DNA from: Pocillopora verrucosa
Lineage: Eukaryota > Cnidaria > Anthozoa > Scleractinia > Pocilloporidae
Reading direction: 5' to 3'
Length of the DNA stretch: 64,000 bases
Assembly: GCF_036669915.1 (NCBI RefSeq)
Contig: NC_089318.1
Location: 23,714,725-23,778,724 of the forward strand
Positions 61,193 through 64,000 of the stretch are shown piece after piece. A program made the translations under genes and the position numbers. Numbering within the stretch: position 1 is the first letter of the stretch; every line of letters starts with the position of its first letter. Below the pieces are notes generated by a model, which was not told the DNA's origin, searched no databases, and saw only the letters and a program-made list of their open reading frames with translations.

Positions 61193-61316
61193 TGTTACAA
61201 CTATTGTTGTAATAACGACGTAGTATCACGATGGTCAAGAAACCTGTTTTCTTTATTTGTGAATCTCAGAAGAACATCGCGCACATTGTGACGTCATAAT
61301 TACATAATTTATGACG
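61193..61316 (-). repeat. 5' LTR of BEL/Pao element
   Basis: 124 bp; followed on its right by the TTCAG duplication and on its left, separated by one base, by the primer-binding-like sequence. Confidence 0.88.
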
Positions 61317-61711
61317 TTCAGTATTGATCGTTTCATATTGTCCTTCAGAAGAATTTTAAAATGGTGATAATAAGAGTTTCCAGTGAGGTTTTGAGCTACT
61401 GTAAAAATAAAATAATGATCACAAAATATTAAAAAAAGGCTTCGAGCTTTCGATGATCCACGACATGATCAGGAAGCTCAAGGCTCCACTGGATACTTAT
61501 ATACCATATCATTTTACATTACGTTCCTATGTGAGGGCACCGGTCATATGTATACGAGTAAAATTTGACAGAACCGAATTAATTATTCACACCACACGTG
61601 TGCTGTAGGCCAATTTTATGGAAAAGCTGATATCTGTTCCAAAAACGTACTCACTGTACTTTGTCATATTTTTACTCTTAGTTTTATACTGGATAAGAAG
61701 CACATTGAAAC
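61317..61711. promoter_or_regulatory. 5' flank of TPR-CHAT-2
   Basis: Matches the unit 1 flank but lacks both the 913-bp TTAA element and about 180 bp (unit 1 28147-28325). The last 110 bases before the ATG are conserved, including the AT-rich ttttatact word near 61680. No promoter element is firmly assigned. Confidence 0.5.
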
Positions 61712-64000
61712 ATGGCAGAAAAAAAGTCTGACCTGCTAGAGCAACGAAAGCAAGATCTTGTCAATGCGAAACTCGATGGCGACGCAAGGGAAGAAATGTT
61801 CGCTTACAAAAATCTTGGCGAAGTGTACAACGAGGTTGATGATACTAAAAGAGCGATAGAAAACTTTATACACAGTTTAAGGATTGCCCAACAAGAACGC
61901 GACAGAGCTTACGAAGGCGAAGTCTCGTGGGATCTTGGAGATGCTTACTATGCACTCAGTGATTATAAACAAGCCGTAGAACACCACAACAAGTACCTTC
62001 TTATCTCCAAAGAACTAGGAAACCGAGATGGAGAGGGACATGCAAACCATCACCTTGGCCGATGCTATCATGCACTCAGTGATTATAAACAAGCCGTAGA
62101 ACACCACAACAACTACCTTGCTATCTCCAAAGAACTAGGAAACCTAGGTGGAGAGGGAAATGCAAACCGCGACCTTGGCAAATGCTATTATGAACTCAGT
62201 GATTATAAACAAGCCGTAGAACACCTCAAAAAGTACCTTGTTATCTCCAAAGAACTAGGAGACCGAGATGGAGAGGGACGTGCAAACCACGACCTTGGCC
62301 AATGCTATTATGAACTCAGTGATTATAAACAAGCCGTAGAACACTTTAACAAGTACCTTGTTATCTCCAAAGAACTAGGAGACCGAGGTGGAGAGGGACG
62401 TGCAAACCATCACCTTGGCCGATGCTATCATGCATTCACTGATTATAAACAAGCCGCAGAACACTTTAACAAGTACCTTGTTATCTCCAACGAACTAGGA
62501 GACCGAGGTGGAGAGGGACGTGCAAACTACAGCCTTGGAAGATGCTATCATGCACTCAGTGATTACAAACAAGCCATCGAACACTTTAACAAATGCCTTA
62601 TTATCTTCAAAGAGTTGAGAGAGTTGCCCATAGCTGATTACAAAAAAGCCATGGCGCACCTCAACAAATTCCTTTTTATTTCAAAAGAACTTGGAGACAG
62701 AGATAGAGAGGGACGTGCAAACCACGACCTTGGCCAATGCTATTATAAACTCAGTGATTATAAACAAGTCGTAGAACACTTGAACAAGTACCTTGTTATC
62801 TCCAGGGAACTAGGAGACCGAGGTGGAGAGGGACATGCAAACGACGACCTTGGCCGATACTATTATGAACTCCGTGATTATAAACAAGCCGTAGAACACC
62901 ACAATAAGTACCTTGTTATCTCCAAAGAACTAGGAGACCGAGATGGAGAGGGACATGCAAACCACCGCCTTGGCCTATGCTATAATAAACTCAGTGATTA
63001 TAAACAAGCCGTAGAACACCACAACAAGTACCTTGCTATCTCCAAAGAACTAGGAGACCGAGATGGAGAGGGACATGCAAACCACGCCCTTGGCCATTTC
63101 TATGATAAATTCAGTGATTATAAACAAGCCATCGAACACTACAACAAGTACCTTGTTATCTCAAAAGAACTTGGGGACAGAGTGGGAGAGGGAAAGGCAA
63201 ACCTTCAGCTTGGACATTGTTATCGCGTCCTCAGTGATTATAAACAAGCCATATGGTGCGCGGAGCAAAGTCTGATCATTGCCAAAAATATTGGGGATAA
63301 AGTTGCGGAAGTAAAAGTTAAAAGTTGCTTGGGCGAAACTTATCGATTTCATGTCAACGATTATGAAAAAGCAAGAGAGAACTTCATGCAACAACTTGAC
63401 ATCGCCAAAGCCGTAGGGGACCGCGATGGTGAACAAGACGCTTACTACAACCTTGGGTCTCTTTATAACATCCTCGGTAAGTTCAGCACAGCCAAAGCGT
63501 ACTTTGACAGAGAACTTTCCATTGCTAAAGAAATCAAGAATAGGAAAGCAGAGGCAAAGTCCTATTTAGGTCTTGGCCAGGCTCATCTGCTGCGAAGAGA
63601 TTTTATGAGAGCCATCGAATTCTTTGGCCAATTTCTTAGCACTGCTGAAGAAGAGGTATTAGAGACAGAAGGATATGCCTACCAAAATTTGGGTGAGGCC
63701 TATCTTGGACTCAATAATTTCAAGGAAGCTGTTAACTACGGTATGAAAAGTCTTGCCTTTGCAAAAGAAGAAGGAAAAAAATGTTGCGAGAGAATGGCGA
63801 ATATTCTCCTTGGCCGTACTATGGAAAGCTTCAATCTCCCACATGAAGCCTTGGATCATTATCGGTCCGCTTTAAAGCTCGTAAATGATGCGAGGGACAT
63901 TATCAAGGCTGAAGATGCTCACAAAATATGCATACGAAATGCTCGTCAGATTGAGTACGATGCACTGAGCAGAACTTTGCTGAAACTTTCAAACTTTGGC
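61712..64000 (+). CDS. TPR-CHAT protein 2 (partial; runs off window)
   Basis: Starts [14 protein letters not shown], as in copy 1, and stays open for 763 codons to the window end; I translated it through without finding a stop. It consists of 40-residue TPRs with a mostly strict 120-nt period. At about 62610-62660 the period breaks: KELRELPIADYKKAM replaces a full repeat, as if about 20 residues of one unit had been lost in frame. The final visible segment ([17 protein letters not shown]) is the same one that precedes the Cys-rich linker and CHAT domain in copy 1, so a CHAT domain is expected just outside the window. Repeat order and sequence differ from copy 1 in the middle while both ends match, which indicates shuffling between or within copies. 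Confidence 0.9.
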   Translation, partial: MAEKKSDLLEQRKQDLVNAKLDGDAREEMFAYKNLGEVYNEVDDTKRAIENFIHSLRIAQQERDRAYEGEVSWDLGDAYYALSDYKQAVEHHNKYLLISKELGNRDGEGHANHHLGRCYHALSDYKQAVEHHNNYLAISKELGNLGGEGNANRDLGKCYYELSDYKQAVEHLKKYLVISKELGDRDGEGRANHDLGQCYYELSDYKQAVEHFNKYLVISKELGDRGGEGRANHHLGRCYHAFTDYKQAAEHFNKYLVISNELGDRGGEGRANYSLGRCYHALSDYKQAIEHFNKCLIIFKELRELPIADYKKAMAHLNKFLFISKELGDRDREGRANHDLGQCYYKLSDYKQVVEHLNKYLVISRELGDRGGEGHANDDLGRYYYELRDYKQAVEHHNKYLVISKELGDRDGEGHANHRLGLCYNKLSDYKQAVEHHNKYLAISKELGDRDGEGHANHALGHFYDKFSDYKQAIEHYNKYLVISKELGDRVGEGKANLQLGHCYRVLSDYKQAIWCAEQSLIIAKNIGDKVAEVKVKSCLGETYRFHVNDYEKARENFMQQLDIAKAVGDRDGEQDAYYNLGSLYNILGKFSTAKAYFDRELSIAKEIKNRKAEAKSYLGLGQAHLLRRDFMRAIEFFGQFLSTAEEEVLETEGYAYQNLGEAYLGLNNFKEAVNYGMKSLAFAKEEGKKCCERMANILLGRTMESFNLPHEALDHYRSALKLVNDARDIIKAEDAHKICIRNARQIEYDALSRTLLKLSNFG

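Larger units (their letters stand above)
57398..61316 (-). mobile_element. Defective BEL/Pao LTR retrotransposon
   Basis: Terminal direct repeats at 57398-57512 and 61193-61316 start TGTTACAACTATTG and end ATGACA/ATGACG, with a few substitutions and small indels between them. The TTCAG duplication flanks them (57393-57397, 61317-61321), and the single TTCAG of unit 1 near 26944 is the empty site. The element reads on the minus strand. A primer-binding-like TGGTGCCGTGAC sits just inside the right LTR. Gag and pol are broken by stops and internal deletions, and another repeat sits in the integrase (58284-58559). Confidence 0.93.
43626..64000. repeat. Segmental tandem duplication, unit 2 (continues past the window)
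   Basis: Matches unit 1 from about 16763 on, interrupted by a Gypsy element (44407-48991), a LINE fragment (about 52903-53600) and a BEL/Pao element (57398-61316). It lacks what corresponds to about 17490-19675, 20697-21075 and 28147-28325 of unit 1. The second TPR-CHAT gene runs off the window end. Confidence 0.85.

Noticed and set aside
63063-63275. 70-codon ORF in TPR-CHAT-2
   Set aside because: Out of frame with the 763-codon open TPR frame that starts at 61712.

Overview
The window is animal nuclear DNA, AT-rich, with spliceosomal introns (GT..AG, usually 80-700 nt), many 150-900 bp TIR elements, tRNA-type SINEs, and LINE, Gypsy and BEL/Pao retroelements. Gene content (annexin, AREL1 HECT ligase, SEL1L, an expanded TPR-CHAT family) and repeat style suggest an anthozoan cnidarian, probably a stony coral. 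I infer this from remembered protein families; no search was run.

Layout. 494-7372 (+): the 3' part of an annexin gene with a coiled-coil N-terminal extension. 8744-14176: a TTAA-flanked DNA transposon carrying a broken 'Mutator-like' transposase on the minus strand, with a nearly full-length LINE inserted in it. 15096-25287 (-): an apparently intact 19-exon AREL1-like gene (E3 ubiquitin ligase with SAM-like, membrane, filamin and HECT regions). 28434-32024 (+): an intronless TPR-CHAT gene of 1196 codons. 32886-43499 (-): a SEL1L-like gene with no recognisable 5' end, at least one in-frame stop and one frameshift. From about 43626, sequence homologous to about 16763 onwards begins again: a second, broken AREL1 (to 55743) and a second, open TPR-CHAT gene (61712 to the window end). 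The second unit carries a young Gypsy element (44407-48991), a LINE fragment (about 52903-53600) and a dying BEL/Pao element (57398-61316). The BEL element itself contains a 100-bp perfect palindrome.

The arrangement fits one tandem duplication of about 27 kb. It began inside AREL1 and ended inside SEL1L, giving full AREL1 - TPR-CHAT - 5'-cut SEL1L | 3'-cut AREL1 - TPR-CHAT-2 - (predicted full SEL1L beyond 64 kb). The two genes cut by the breakpoint have decayed, while the TPR-CHAT gene inside the unit stayed open in both copies. Because the units are alignable by eye, each serves as the empty-site control for insertions in the other (TTAA element in unit 1; BEL, Gypsy and LINE fragment in unit 2).

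The most interesting protein system is the TPR-CHAT pair. CHAT is a caspase-like cysteine protease fold, here with a visible His/Cys pair behind roughly 16-17 near-identical 40-residue TPRs that look as if they are being homogenised and shuffled. Exon limits were read from splice signals and reading phase by hand and should be confirmed with transcripts.
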